Below are positions 1 to 9,548 of a DNA stretch of 53,023 nt, piece after piece. Position numbers and translations under genes: made by a program. Within the stretch, counting starts at the first letter, position 1. The number at the start of each line of letters is the position of its first letter. The notes under the pieces are model-generated. The model had not been told where the DNA came from and ran no database searches. It was given only the letters and a program-made list of their open reading frames with translations. This stretch comes from Fodinicola feengrottensis (GTDB lineage Bacteria; Actinomycetota; Actinomycetes; Mycobacteriales; HKI-0501): assembly GCF_010993775.1 (NCBI RefSeq), contig NZ_WOTO01000063.1, positions 1 to 53,023 of the forward strand. Reading direction: 5' to 3'.

Positions 1-2
1 TT

Positions 3-140
3 TTTGCGATTTTGTTGCGTATGATGTTTGTGTCTGATTCGCGGATTGAGGGGATTGCTCGTCGGCTTGCCGCTGGTGATGCTGAGGCGGCGACGGCGGC
101 GATTAATAGTGCTGAGAGTTTGGATGTCTTCGCCGGCTGA
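3..140 (+). CDS. C-terminal end of an unidentified protein (5' truncated)
   Basis: The window opens inside a frame read from base 3 that stays open for 45 codons to a TGA at 138-140. It begins with a hydrophobic stretch (FAILLRMMFV), continues with SDSRIEGIARRL, and ends in an alanine-rich tail closing in DVFAG. I do not recognise a family. Codons such as gtt, ttt and agt are less GC-rich than in the neighbouring genes, so the frame could belong to an acquired gene or be non-coding. The start lies outside the window. Confidence 0.4.
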   Translation, partial: FAILLRMMFVSDSRIEGIARRLAAGDAEAATAAINSAESLDVFAG

Positions 141-212
141 CAGTCCTGCCTGACGCGCTCGCCGACAGACGGGGAGCGGGTCGCCGCATCCCGGCCGTAC
201 GGGTCACGACCG

Positions 213-1774
213 GTGGCCGGCAGGATGCTGGGCATGGATGTGACAGAGGTGGCCAGCGGTACGGCTGAGCAGCCGGGGCCGGCGGTGATGGTGCGGTGGT
301 GGGCGATCACGTTGGTGATGGTGTCTGCCGCCGCTGTGCTGATTTTGGAGCTGACGTCCGTACGCCTGGCGGCTCCTTATGTGGGCAACACATTCCAGAC
401 GTATACGGCCTCGATCGCGGTGACCTTGGCGGCGATCGCGCTGGGTGCGAACCGGGGGTGGGTGGGCGGCGGATTTCCTGCCGCCGAAGGTGCTGATCGG
501 TCCGCTGTTGGCCGTCGGTGGCCTGTTGGTGTTGGCCAGCAAGCCGATTGTGCTGGCCGTTGGTCCGCTGGTGCGGGACAGCGGTCCGGCCGGCAGCATC
601 ATCCTGGTCGGTGTCGCGGCGGCGGCTCCGGTGGCGGTGCTGTCGGCGATCAGTCCGGTGGTGGTGAAAACGCAGCTGCGTCGGCTGGCCGACAGCGGAA
701 CCGTGGTGGGTCGGTTCAGCGCTTTCGGCACGGTCGGCGGGCTGGCCGGCACGTTCCTGACCGGGTACGTGTTGCTGGCGACCTTGCCGGTGTCGGCGAT
801 CCTGGTCGGTACGGGCGCGGTGCTGGTCGCGTTGGGTGGCTGGCAGTTGGTGGGCTCGCGATGGCTCACCGGTCGGCGGACCGTGATCGGGATGGTCGCG
901 GTGCTGGTGCTCGCCACGGGTGGAGCGGTCGCGCTGCCGGTGCCGTGTGACTACGAAACCGCGTATTACTGCGCCCGTGTCACCGACGATTCGGACCGGC
1001 CCGGCGGTCGGACGCTGTGGCTCGACGATGCCGAACATTCGTACGTGGACACCGAAGACTATGGCTATCTCAAATTTGCCTACACCCAGCGGTACGGCGA
1101 TGTCATCAACGCGATGTGGCCGGCGAGAAAGCCGGTGCGGGCTCTGCATATATCGGTGGTGGCGGTTTCACCATGCCGCGTTGGTTGACCGCTACCCGGC
1201 CCGGGTCGACCAGCCGAGTGCTGGAAGTCGACCCCGGTGGTCGTGCGGCTCGGCCGGGAGCGGCTGGGGCTGCGTACGTCCGACGCCCTGCAGGTCAGGG
1301 TGGGCGACGCCCGTGTCAGCATCCGTTCCGAGCCGGCCGCTGGCTATGACCTGGTGATCGGCGACGCGTTCAGTTCCAGCGCGGTGCCGTGGCACCTGGC
1401 CACCCAGGAGTTCGCCGCCGAACTTCGCCGAGTGCTGCGCCCTGGTGGTTTGTATGTCCTCAACGTCATCGACTTCCCGCCACTTGCCTTGTTGGCAGCG
1501 GAAATCGCTCGCTACCGTACGGTCTGTTTTCGGTGCTGTCACGGTGATGGGGACCAAGGCGGCGCTGGAGGGCAAGGAGGGCGGCAATTTCGTCATCGTC
1601 GCTGGCGACCGTATCCCGGACCGTGACACGCTGCTCGCCGCGGCCGCCCACCGCGGCGAGCCTGGTGGCGTGGCCAGTCCGGCCCAACTCGCCGCCTTGG
1701 TGGGCAACGCGCGACCACTGACCGACGACCGCGCCCCAGTCGATCAGTTAATCACCACGTACCGTTATTTCTAG
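213..1774 (+). CDS. Fused membrane/spermidine-synthase-like protein (frameshifted)
   Basis: The N-terminal half is hydrophobic with several membrane segments (for example ITLVMVSAAAVLILEL and the run from about 490 to 880). The C-terminal half is a spermidine-synthase-type Rossmann domain: a YGYLKF segment, the SAM/dcSAM loop ALHIGGGGFTMPRW (about 1141-1190), the acidic strand RVLEVDP, and YDLVIGDAFSS. This matches the bacterial fused MFS/spermidine synthase family; the true substrate is unknown. Four indels break the frame: a repeated tggg near 455-467, an extra at in atatat (1148-1153), an extra C near 1232-1235, and extra bases near 1521-1530. Correcting them gives a continuous product ending TTYRYF. 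The start is GTG 213, with ATG 225 or 234 as alternatives. Its stop shares CTAG with the convergent gene. Confidence 0.75.
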
Positions 1775-2846
1775 GTGTGGTATTGGCCCTGAAGGGATCC
1801 CCAGAGCAGGGCCCAGTCGCCGCTGTCGCCGCCTGGACGAAGGCCGCCGTGCAGGTGTCCCCATTCCAGCAACGCGTAGAAATGCGTGCTCCCGTACGAC
1901 CCGTTGCGAACTATTCCGAAATGCGCGGCCCAGGTCGCGCCAGGGCGGGAATCCCACGGAATAGCGGCGAAAAGGTCGTGGACGTAGTCGGCCCAGTCGT
2001 GCGTGATGCCGGTCCGGTCGTTCGCGCACCGGTCCGCCGGCACCTTGCGCATGTCCACTGTGGTCGGTTGGGTGGCCGACGGGTACGGCCGTTTTTCCAG
2101 CGCCAGTACGGGTGCGCGACCCTGGATCCAGACGGTGTTGTCGACGTTGTAGATCGGATGCCAAATCGACGACGAGCCGCGGTTGCTGCCGACGGTCATG
2201 GACCGCAGGTCGGTGTAAGCGGTGTCGAGGTCCGGATCGCCCTGCCACTGCCAGATGTCACAGGTGTAGGTCGGAGCCTGGACGCCGTAATGCGCGAGCC
2301 ACAGCCAGCGCGCCGCGCCCCGCACCCGTCCGAGGTCGCTGGACCACATCGACTCGCCGGTGTATAGACCCGGCGCGACGCCGACGCGGTGTTGGTACTG
2401 GCGGCAGAAGGCGTCCCGGAAGCCGGCGCCGAGGCCGGACACCTCGTAGTCCAGGAAGACCGGCAGGTCGCCGTCCGCCGGCAGGCCGGCCTGGGACAGG
2501 TAGAAGTCGGTCGGCTTGCTGCGCGCCGTCGCCGGGCCGGGCGAAGTGGTAGCCGCCGTAGACCTTGCCGGCGGCGCGGGTCGCGGACCTGCGGTTCTGC
2601 CAGCCGGGGGAGACGTAGCCGGATCCCTCGGTGACCTTGTTGAGGACGAAGTCGTACGCGTGGTAGTCCACACTGCTGTCATAACTGGACACGTCTCGTC
2701 CCTGCCGACCGCCGAGCCGTACGGTCGGTGCCGCGTCGGTTCGCTGGACGACGCGCCGATCCTGGTCCGGCGTGAGCGGCCGCACGCACCGGTGGTGCCG
2801 GGATCACCTCTCCGTGGATGTCGATGACTGGCGTCGCGCTGGTCAC
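1771..2846 (-). CDS. GH25-family lysozyme-like hydrolase (frameshifted)
   Basis: The corrected product contains GRDVSSYDSSVDYHAYDFV, then FVLNKVTEGSGYV, GGYHFARPGD, VFLDYEV, APGLYTGESMW and CDIWQWQ. This is the order expected of a glycoside hydrolase 25 barrel, which cleaves the MurNAc-GlcNAc bond of peptidoglycan. The D and E of VFLDYEV sit where GH25 enzymes carry their catalytic acids. I chose GTG 2846 as start because a GGAGG lies five bases upstream on this strand. That requires one frame change near 2780 and a second near 2530, both in GC repeats. No signal peptide is visible. The C-terminal 130 residues (after about 2180) show no recognisable cell-wall-binding repeat. The gene converges on and overlaps the stop of the upstream gene. 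Confidence 0.7.
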
Positions 2847-3123
2847 GGTTGCCTCCAGTGCCCCCCGTACGAGTCAGTGCGCCCTGCCGTTATTTTCCCC
2901 GAAACGTCGCTAAATATTCGGGTTTTGGCAGATCTGCTCTCGGTTGGCGAAGATGATCAGTGGAAAAGGGCCGTTTCGTCTTGGACACGCATGCCGACCA
3001 AGTGGGGGCTTTGTCTACCCTTCGTGGGCAAGAGTGACAAACTCCGCACGTGTGTGTCTTGTGTCACAGTGAGTGGCAGGGTTACCGCAAAGTAACCGCC
3101 ACGCCGGCGAGAGGGCTGACGTT

Positions 3124-5989
3124 ATGTTCGGTCGACTGCGGATCCTGATGACTGCGGCGCTCGCCGTCGCCTGCGTGGTGGCCGGGTTACCGGCCAGCGC
3201 CGCGCCGCCGAAACCGGCGGCGGCGACGGACTACTGCCAGGGGCAGTGCAACGACATCCTGCCGCCGGGGGAGAACGGCAACGCGACGCTGCTGGACATT
3301 CTCGGCAACCGGACCATTGGGACGCGGCCGGCGCACACCGATGACCAGCTCGGTCCGTACGCGAAACTGGCCAGTCAGTACACCGGGCTCACCAACGGCC
3401 AGCTGAACACTTTCTTCGACAACTCCTCCTTCGGCGTGCCGGCCGACCAGGTGGCCAGCACGATCTCACCGCGCAGCGACGTGACGATCGTCCGGGACAA
3501 GGCCACCGGCGTACCGCACATCACCGGCACCACCCGGTCCGGGACGGAGTTCGGCGCCGGGTACGCCGGTGCCGCTGACCGGCTGTGGACGATGGACCTG
3601 CTCCGCCATGTCGGCCGTGCGACGCTGACCGGCTTCGCCGGCGGGGCGCCGTCGAACCGGTCGTTCGAGCAGAGCCTGTGGGCCGGTGCGCCCTACACCG
3701 AGCAGGACCTGCAGGCCCAGATCGACCGGCTGGCCAGCTCGTCGTCGCGCGGTCAGCAGGCGCTCGCGGACGTGAACGACTATGTCGCCGGCGTCAACGC
3801 GTACATCACGCAGGCCGTCTCGAACCGCAACTTCCCCGGTGAGTACGTGCTGACCGGCCACATGAACGCGATCACCAATGCGGGCAGCATTGATCCGTTC
3901 AAGCCGACCGACCTGATCGCGATCGCGGCGGTCATCGGGGCGTTGTTCGGCAGTGGCGGCGGAAACGAGATCGCCTCGGCGCAGGTGAAGGAGGGCCGCT
4001 GAGGCCCGCTACGGAGTGGCGCAGGGCGATGCGATCTGGCAGTCGCTGCGGATGGCCGAGGACCCGAGCGCGGTCCAGACTGTCCACAATGGACAGTCGT
4101 TCCCGTACGGCCAGTCGCCGGCGCACCCGGTGGGTACGGCGATGCCGGACCCGGGATCGGTGACCGCGCAGGGACTGGTGGAAAACCCGACCGGCTCGGC
4201 GACCAACGCCAAGACGGCCAAGGCGCCGGCCAAAGCCGCGCAGCAAACCAGTGGAAAGAAGCCGAACGTACGCGATCTTTCGTCGGTCAAAGGCATTTTC
4301 AACGACGGCGTCTTCGGTCCTGGGTTCGCCCAGGGCGTCAAGCACAGTATGTCCAACGCGATGGTGGTTTCCGGGCCGTACACCGACACCGGTAACCCGG
4401 TCGCCGTTTTCGGTCCACAGACTGGCTATTTCGCGCCACAGCTGCTGATGCTCGAGGAGCTGCAGGGGCCTGGTATCAGCGCTCGTGGCATCGCCTTCGC
4501 CGGCATCAGCCTCTATGTGCTGATCGGCCGCGGGCAGGACTACTCGTGGAGCGCGACCTCGGCGGGCCAGGATGTGACCGATTCGTACGCGGTCACGCTG
4601 TGCGAGCCCACTGGCGCGCCAGTCACCCAGAACTCGCTTTCCTATCTCTACAACGGACAATGCGTGCCAATGGAGCGGCTCGCCGTACACGACGCGTGGG
4701 CCCCGAACACAGCGGACTCGACCGCGGCCGGGTCGTACGACCTGGTGCGCTATCGGACGAAGTACGGCCTGGTTTCCTATCGGGGCAAGGTCGGCGGGCA
4801 GTTCGTGGCGTTCACCAGCCTGCGGTCGAGTTATATGCACGAGGCGGACTCCATCCTGGGCTTCGGTGAATTCAACGACCCGTCGGTGATCACCTCGCCG
4901 CAGGCTTTCCAGCGCGCGGCCGCGGACATCAACTTCACCTTCAACTGGTTCTACGTCGACTCCAAGCACACCGCTTATTTCAACTCCGGAGCCAATCCGC
5001 TCCGAGCCGCGAACGTCGATCCCAATTTCCCCGTCCAAGCGCAGGCCGCCTATCAGTGGCAGGGCTGGAATCCAGCCACGAACACCGCGCAGTACACGCC
5101 GGCCTCCCAGCACCCGCAGTCGATCGACCAGGATTACTACGTCAGCTGGAACAACAAGCAGGCGGCCGGATTCGCGGCCAGTGACTACGGCCAGGGTTCG
5201 GTGCACCGGGTCGATTTGCTGGACAGTCGAATCAAGGCGATGGTGACCAGCGGGCAGAAGGTTTCCCGCGCGTCGCTGGCGAAAGCGATGGAGGATGCGG
5301 CGCTGACCGACCTACGCGCCGAGGACGTGTTGCCGGTGCTGTTGCAGGTGCTGGACAGCGCGCCGATCACCGATCCGGACGTGAGCGCCGCGGTCGCCAA
5401 GCTGCGGGCCTGGCAGCAGGCTGGTGGCAAGCGGCAGGAGACCAGCTACGGCAGCCAGCAGTACGCCTCCGCCGACGCGATCCGGATCCTGGACGCCTGG
5501 TGGCCGCTGCTGGTCAAGGCGGAATTCTCGGCCGGCATGGGCGACTCTCTCTACCAGGCCCTCGCGTCCGCTCTGCCGATCAACGAATCGCCCTCCGGGC
5601 AACAAAACGGCGATGTCGGTGGCGGTTCCAGCCTGAACGACACGCAGCCGCACAAGGGTTCGTCGTTCCAGAACGGCTGGTGGAGTTACGTGAACGCGGA
5701 CCTGCACCAGGTGCTCGGCCACCCGCTAGCCAGCCAGCTCGGCACCACGTACTGCGGCGGCGGCAACCTCGCGAGCTGCCAGCAAGCGCTGGTCAGCAGC
5801 CTCAAACAGGCTGCCGCGATGCCAGCGACGCAGGTCTACGCGGCCGACGCGGACTGCTCGGCGGGCGACCAGTGGTGTGCCGACACGATCATCCAGCACC
5901 CGCTGGGCGGCATCACCGACGGCAAGATCAGCTGGCAGAACCGGCCCACTTACCAGCAGGTGGTGCAGTTCCCGTCTGGTCGCGGTTAG
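3124..5989 (+). CDS. Secreted penicillin-acylase-family (S45) amidase
   Basis: This looks like an N-terminal-nucleophile hydrolase of the penicillin/acyl-homoserine-lactone acylase family, cutting amide-linked acyl groups outside the membrane. A signal peptide is clear (MFGRLRILMTAALAVACVVAGLPASA). The alpha chain shows VTIVRDKATGVPHITG, FGAGYAGAADRLWTMDLLR and GNEIASAQ. The beta chain would begin at the Ser of MSNAMVVSG (codon 4352-4354) and continues GRGQDYSWSATSAGQDVTD. The residue before the nucleophile is Met where Gly is common. Length, about 950 residues, fits the family's proprotein. One extra G in the GGG at 3993-3995 breaks the frame; without it the text reads KEAAEARYGVAQGDAIW. The start is ATG 3124 after a GAGAGGG. 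A 277-bp region upstream, lower in GC, should hold the promoter. Confidence 0.85.
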
Positions 5990-6000
5990 TAACGAACGCT

Positions 6001-6033
6001 CGAATGCCCGCGGCTCCGGCCGCGGGTCATTCG
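6001..6033 (+). terminator. Hairpin terminator after the acylase gene
   Basis: Inverted arms cgaatg-cccgcggc and gccgcggg-t-cattcg enclose a four-base loop, giving about 14 pairs with one bulged T. It begins 12 bases after the acylase stop. No T-run follows, which is usual for actinobacterial intrinsic-type terminators. Confidence 0.7.
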
Positions 6034-6043
6034 TCTGTGGAAT

Positions 6044-6059
6044 TCGAACATTAGTTCGA
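6044..6059. promoter_or_regulatory. Perfect LexA (SOS box) type palindrome
   Basis: TCGAACATTAGTTCGA is a perfect inverted repeat of TCGAAC around ATTA. It equals the actinobacterial/mycobacterial LexA site TCGAAC-N4-GTTCGA. A TAGTGT that could serve as a -10 box lies at 6064-6069. The next convincing gene downstream is the GPP34 gene at 6315, about 255 bases away; no known DNA-repair gene adjoins it. Confidence 0.6.
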
Positions 6060-6314
6060 GAAATAGTGTCGATGGCCAGTTTTGGCCGTACGCACGGACA
6101 AGGATCGGTGTTCGCGCCCTGGTTAATCGCACAGCGATATTGTCCATCGAACCCGTGACCGGTATCGTCGCGGCGAGCGATCTTGGTCAGTTGTCCTCAT
6201 CCGACCCGGCAGATGGGTTTGCGGGCCAGGTCGCCGATCTGTCGGGATGAGTCGTCGCGCCGTGGGCGTGTCGGCACTCGGAGAGGGCGGAACGCGCGGG
6301 ATGTCGGGGAGCTC

Positions 6315-6980
6315 ATGACGCTGAGACGCGATCAGCGGCTGTGGGCCGAGCATCTACGGGTGGGCGACGACCTGTGGTTTATCGCCCACGAGGACCGCAC
6401 TGGCCGGCCACGGGTGAGTCAGGTCGCGTTGGACTGCGGAATGGCGGGTGCCCTGCTCGGGGAGTTGGTGCTGTCCCGCAACATTCAGGTCCGAGAGGGC
6501 CGGATCCATGTTCTGACAGGAAAACTCCCGGACGACCAGACCACTCTGGAGATTCTGGAGAACATTCTCGCCGAGCCACACCACGACCTGCGGACTTGGC
6601 TGAGTTATCTGAGCCAGACCGCGGCGGCGGTGGTCACCGAGCGGCTGGTACGTGCCGGCATGCTGGAACCACAGGAAACGCGGCGTTTTTTCAAGACAGT
6701 CATCGTGCACCGGCCGTCTGACCAGGAAGGCGCTTTCTGGCGATCTGGTCGACTGGAAGCGGCTCTGGCCGGTTCGCGTGGCCAGACCACCTGGGGGGAG
6801 ATCTATCTTGGTGGGCTGCTGGAGGCGATCGGTCTGTTGCAGGTCGACCTGTGGGATGACGCGGCCGCGATAGCTGCTTTCGTCGCCGGCGTGATAGCCA
6901 AGGCCGATCCCTCCCTGCGCGAAATCACCACTACGGTGCACAGCCTCATCGGCGAGGCGGTACTCAAAATCCGGCACTAG
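6315..6980 (+). CDS. GPP34 (GOLPH3-like) family phosphoprotein
   Basis: The protein opens with a conserved GPP34 pattern: LRVGDDLWFIAHEDRTGRPRV followed by GMAGALLGELVLSRNI. It stays mostly helical to the end, about 221 residues, the usual family length. In eukaryotes GOLPH3/Vps74 binds phosphoinositides at the Golgi; bacterial members have no settled role, so none is assigned. The start is ATG 6315, preceded by GGGGAG; the frame is open further upstream but that part is arginine-rich and unlike the family. The frame is intact. The gene is followed after 39 bases by the permease gene on the same strand, which may be co-transcribed. Confidence 0.75.
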   Translation: MTLRRDQRLWAEHLRVGDDLWFIAHEDRTGRPRVSQVALDCGMAGALLGELVLSRNIQVREGRIHVLTGKLPDDQTTLEILENILAEPHHDLRTWLSYLSQTAAAVVTERLVRAGMLEPQETRRFFKTVIVHRPSDQEGAFWRSGRLEAALAGSRGQTTWGEIYLGGLLEAIGLLQVDLWDDAAAIAAFVAGVIAKADPSLREITTTVHSLIGEAVLKIRH

Positions 6981-7019
6981 TTTTGGCCCACTACCCCCAC
7001 AATTCTGGAGCTTTGGACG

Positions 7020-8553
7020 ATGGCCCAATCCCCCACTGTCGCGAGCCGCCCGAGCGTCGTGTCGTCGACGCTCGCGGCGAACCGGCTCGGCATCATGCAC
7101 GTGGTCTTTTTCGTCATCACCGCGGCCGCGCCGCTGACGGTGATCGCCGGTATCGTTTCCACCGGCTGGCAGGTCACCGAAATCAAGGGCCTGCCGCTTG
7201 CCTTCCTGCTGGTGGCGGTCGTATTAGCGCTGTTCTGCGTGGGATACGTCGCGGTCGCGCGGCGGATCCGCAATGCCGGCGCTTTCTATACGTACATCGC
7301 GAAAGGGCTAGGCAAACCGCTCGGAGTTGGCGGCTCGTTCATCGCCTTGTTCGCGTACGGCCTGATGCAGTGGTCGACGTACGGCGCGATCGGTTTCACC
7401 CTGTCGACGTTGGTGCATGACAAGACCGGTGCCACCGTGCCGTGGTACGTCTTCGGCCTCGCGGCCTGGGCGTTGGTGGCGATCATGGGCCTGCTGAGAG
7501 TCGATCTGAACAGCCGGGTGTTGGCGGTCGCGCTGGTCGCCGAGGTCGTCGTCGTGGTGATTTTCGACATCATCGACGTGGCGCATCCATTCGGCGGCAG
7601 CGTCAGCTTCACCACCCTGTCGCCGGCCAGCCTGTCCGGTGCCGGGCTCGGCATCGCGCTGGCGATCGCGGTGACCGGCTTCATCGGGTTCGAGGCAGCC
7701 GCGGTTTTCTCGGAGGAGTCCAAAGAATCCGACCGTACGGTGCCGGCCGCGACCTTTCTCTCGCTGGCCCTGATGGCGGTGCTCTATGCCGGCTCGGCGT
7801 GGGCCATGGCCGTCACCATCGGTGCGGACAACCTGCACAAGGCCGCGACGCAGTTCAGCAGCACCCTGCCGGCCGCCGTGGTGGCGACCAAGGTGGGCGG
7901 CAACATCGTCATCGACATCGGCCAGATCCTGTTCGCGACCTCGCTGATTGCCGCGGCGCTGTCGTACCACGGCACCTGCTCCCGCTACACTTTCGCGCTG
8001 GGCCGCGCGAAAGGGTGCTGCCGGCCTTCCTCGGCCGGACCGGCATTCGTAGCAACGCCCCGAAATATGCCTCGATTGCGCAGAGCGCGGTAGGTTTCCT
8101 GCTCGTCATCGCGTTCGCGATCTCCCACGCCGACCCGCTGGTCAACTTCTTCTTCACTTTTGGCACCGCCGGCGCTTTCGGAGTCCTGCTGCTGATTACC
8201 GGAACGTCGTTCTCGGTGATTGGTTTCCTGGCCCGCAATCCAGAAGGCGAAACGCTGTGGCAACGGCTGATCGCGCCGGTGATCGCATGCTGTGGTCTGT
8301 TGCTGATCATTTACCTGATCCTGTCCAACTTCGGTGCGCTGCTGGGTGATCCGGCATCTCCGCTGCGATTTGTCTTCCCAGCCATCTACACGCTTCTTGG
8401 TGTTGGTGGGGTTATTTGGGCGTTGTTCCTGCGGAGCACCCGGCCGGGCGTTTACGCGGCGATCGGCCTGGGCGCGGCGGCCAGCAGCGCGACGCCGTTC
8501 ACCACCCGGGTCCCCCACCGCTGCGTGGCCGTACCCCAGGTGGGCGGTCATGA
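7020..8553 (+). CDS. APC-superfamily amino-acid permease (frameshifted)
   Basis: The hydrophobic, roughly 500-residue protein with about 12-14 membrane segments is typical of the amino acid-polyamine-organocation superfamily. The first helix carries VFFVITAAAPLTVIAG and a later segment reads GFIGFEAAAVFSEESK, which matches the family's conserved loop after helix 6. It probably imports an amino acid or amine by proton symport; the substrate cannot be read. The frame changes near 7990-8010 (in GCGCG repeats) and probably again near 8500, after which the end reads AVHHPGPPPLRGRTPGGRS and stops at TGA 8551-8553. That stop overlaps the ATG of the next gene (ATGA), so the two are likely translationally coupled. 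Confidence 0.8.
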
Positions 8554-9150
8554 CGGGCGAAGTCTCCATTCGGCGGGCCGACGCTACCGAAGGCGCGGCG
8601 GTAGCGCAGGTCATCGCCACTTCGTTCCACGACCTCGACGTGTCCCAGTGGCTGGTGCCCGATCCGGCCGACCGGGCCCGGATTTTCCCTTCCTATTTCC
8701 GGATAGTCGTCGATCTTGCCTTGGCGCACGGGACGGTCCTGGTAGCACCGGACTATTCCGGCGTGGTGGTGAACCTGGCGGTGCCTGGTCCAGACCCGGA
8801 GGACTACGACGAGCGGCTGGCCGAGGCCTGCGGTCCGTGGGTCGATCGCATGCAAACCCTCGACGAGGCGATGCACGGCGCGCACCCGACCGGCGCGCGG
8901 CGCGCATGACTACTGCGCGCTCTTCGGGGTGATGCCGCAATACCAGAACAAGGGCCTCGGATCCGCACTGTTGAACGCGTGGTGCGAGGCCATGGACTCC
9001 ACTGGTACGCCGGCGTACTTGGAGGCGAGCAACTCGAACAGCCGACGGTTCTACGAGCGGGTCGGATTCGTCGACTGCGCGGAGCCACTGCCGCTGCCAT
9101 ACGAAGGTGAGCGAATGTACCCGATGTGGCGGGACCCCGCACCGAAGTAA
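8550..9150 (+). CDS. GNAT-family N-acetyltransferase (frameshifted)
   Basis: The product starts MTGEVSIRRADATEG and carries the acetyl-CoA-binding motif A of GNAT enzymes, LFGVMPQYQNKGLGSALL (Q-x-x-G-x-G/A). It then reads AYLEASNSNSRRFYERVGF, the typical motif B with the conserved Asn and Tyr. Length is about 200 residues. The acceptor substrate is unknown. One frame change lies near 8895-8907 in a gcgcgcggcgcgc repeat; without correction the first half stops at TGA 8907-8909. Its start overlaps the permease stop, suggesting it acetylates or detoxifies something handled by that transporter, though this is inference only. Confidence 0.75.
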
Positions 9151-9180
9151 CCCGCGGATGCGCCGCGGCCGCACCGCGGG
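9151..9180 (+). terminator. Possible hairpin terminator after the acetyltransferase
   Basis: cccgcgg (9151-9157) pairs with ccgcggg (9174-9180) directly after the TAA stop. The loop between them is itself GC-rich and could fold further. No T-run follows. Confidence 0.5.
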
Positions 9181-9191
9181 CCTGGCGGCCC

Positions 9192-9428
9192 CAGCCACGC
9201 CCGCGCGGCGGCCGGAGGCCGCCCAGGTTCGTGGTGGTGGGGTGCCCGGTTTTTGGGTGCCCCGGCGATGCGAACCGGATGTGCCGCCGGAGGAACTGCG
9301 GCCTTCAACTCAGCCATGCCCGCGGCGGCCGGAGGCCGCCCAGGTTCGTGGTGGTGGGGTGCCCGGTTTTTTGGGTGCCCCGGCGATGCGAACCGGATGC
9401 GCCGCCGCAGGAACTGCGGCCTTCAATT
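9192..9428. repeat. Two tandem copies of a ~118-bp unit plus a partial third
   Basis: Copy 1 (9192-9310) and copy 2 (9311-9428) each begin cagcca-c/t-gcccgcg and run through caggttcgtggtggtggg and gcgatgcgaaccggatg to aactgcggccttcaa. They differ by a few substitutions, two bases in a gcg run and one T in a T-run. The last 16 bases (ctgcggccttcaactc) recur once more at 9434-9449. Each copy contains a perfect hairpin, gcggcc-gga-ggccgc. The whole 9151-9548 gap shows no convincing gene. Confidence 0.85.
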
Positions 9429-9548
9429 CAGCACTGCGGCCTTCAACTCGGCGGTCCGGCCCGAAACTGTCGGTGGGGCGCCTGAAGGTGGTGGGGAGGC
9501 ACCAGGCAGCATCGGACCTGGGCCGCGGGCGCCGAGGGGGAGATTCGG

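Larger units (their letters stand above)
5990..6314. other. Intergenic region with terminator and SOS-type palindrome
   Basis: This 325-base gap holds a terminator hairpin just after the acylase stop and a perfect TCGAAC-N4-GTTCGA palindrome, both listed separately. A 28-codon frame from ATG 6072 exists but has no ribosome binding site and no recognisable product. The remaining sequence up to the GPP34 gene shows no convincing gene. Confidence 0.6.

Noticed and set aside
6072..6158. Small gene just downstream of the SOS-type box
   Set aside because: The 28-codon frame has no ribosome binding site, and the possible -10 box is too close to its ATG for a leaderless start.
9192..9449. CRISPR array
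   Set aside because: The repeated unit is about 118 bp, contiguous, with no spacers and only two full copies; no cas genes are nearby.
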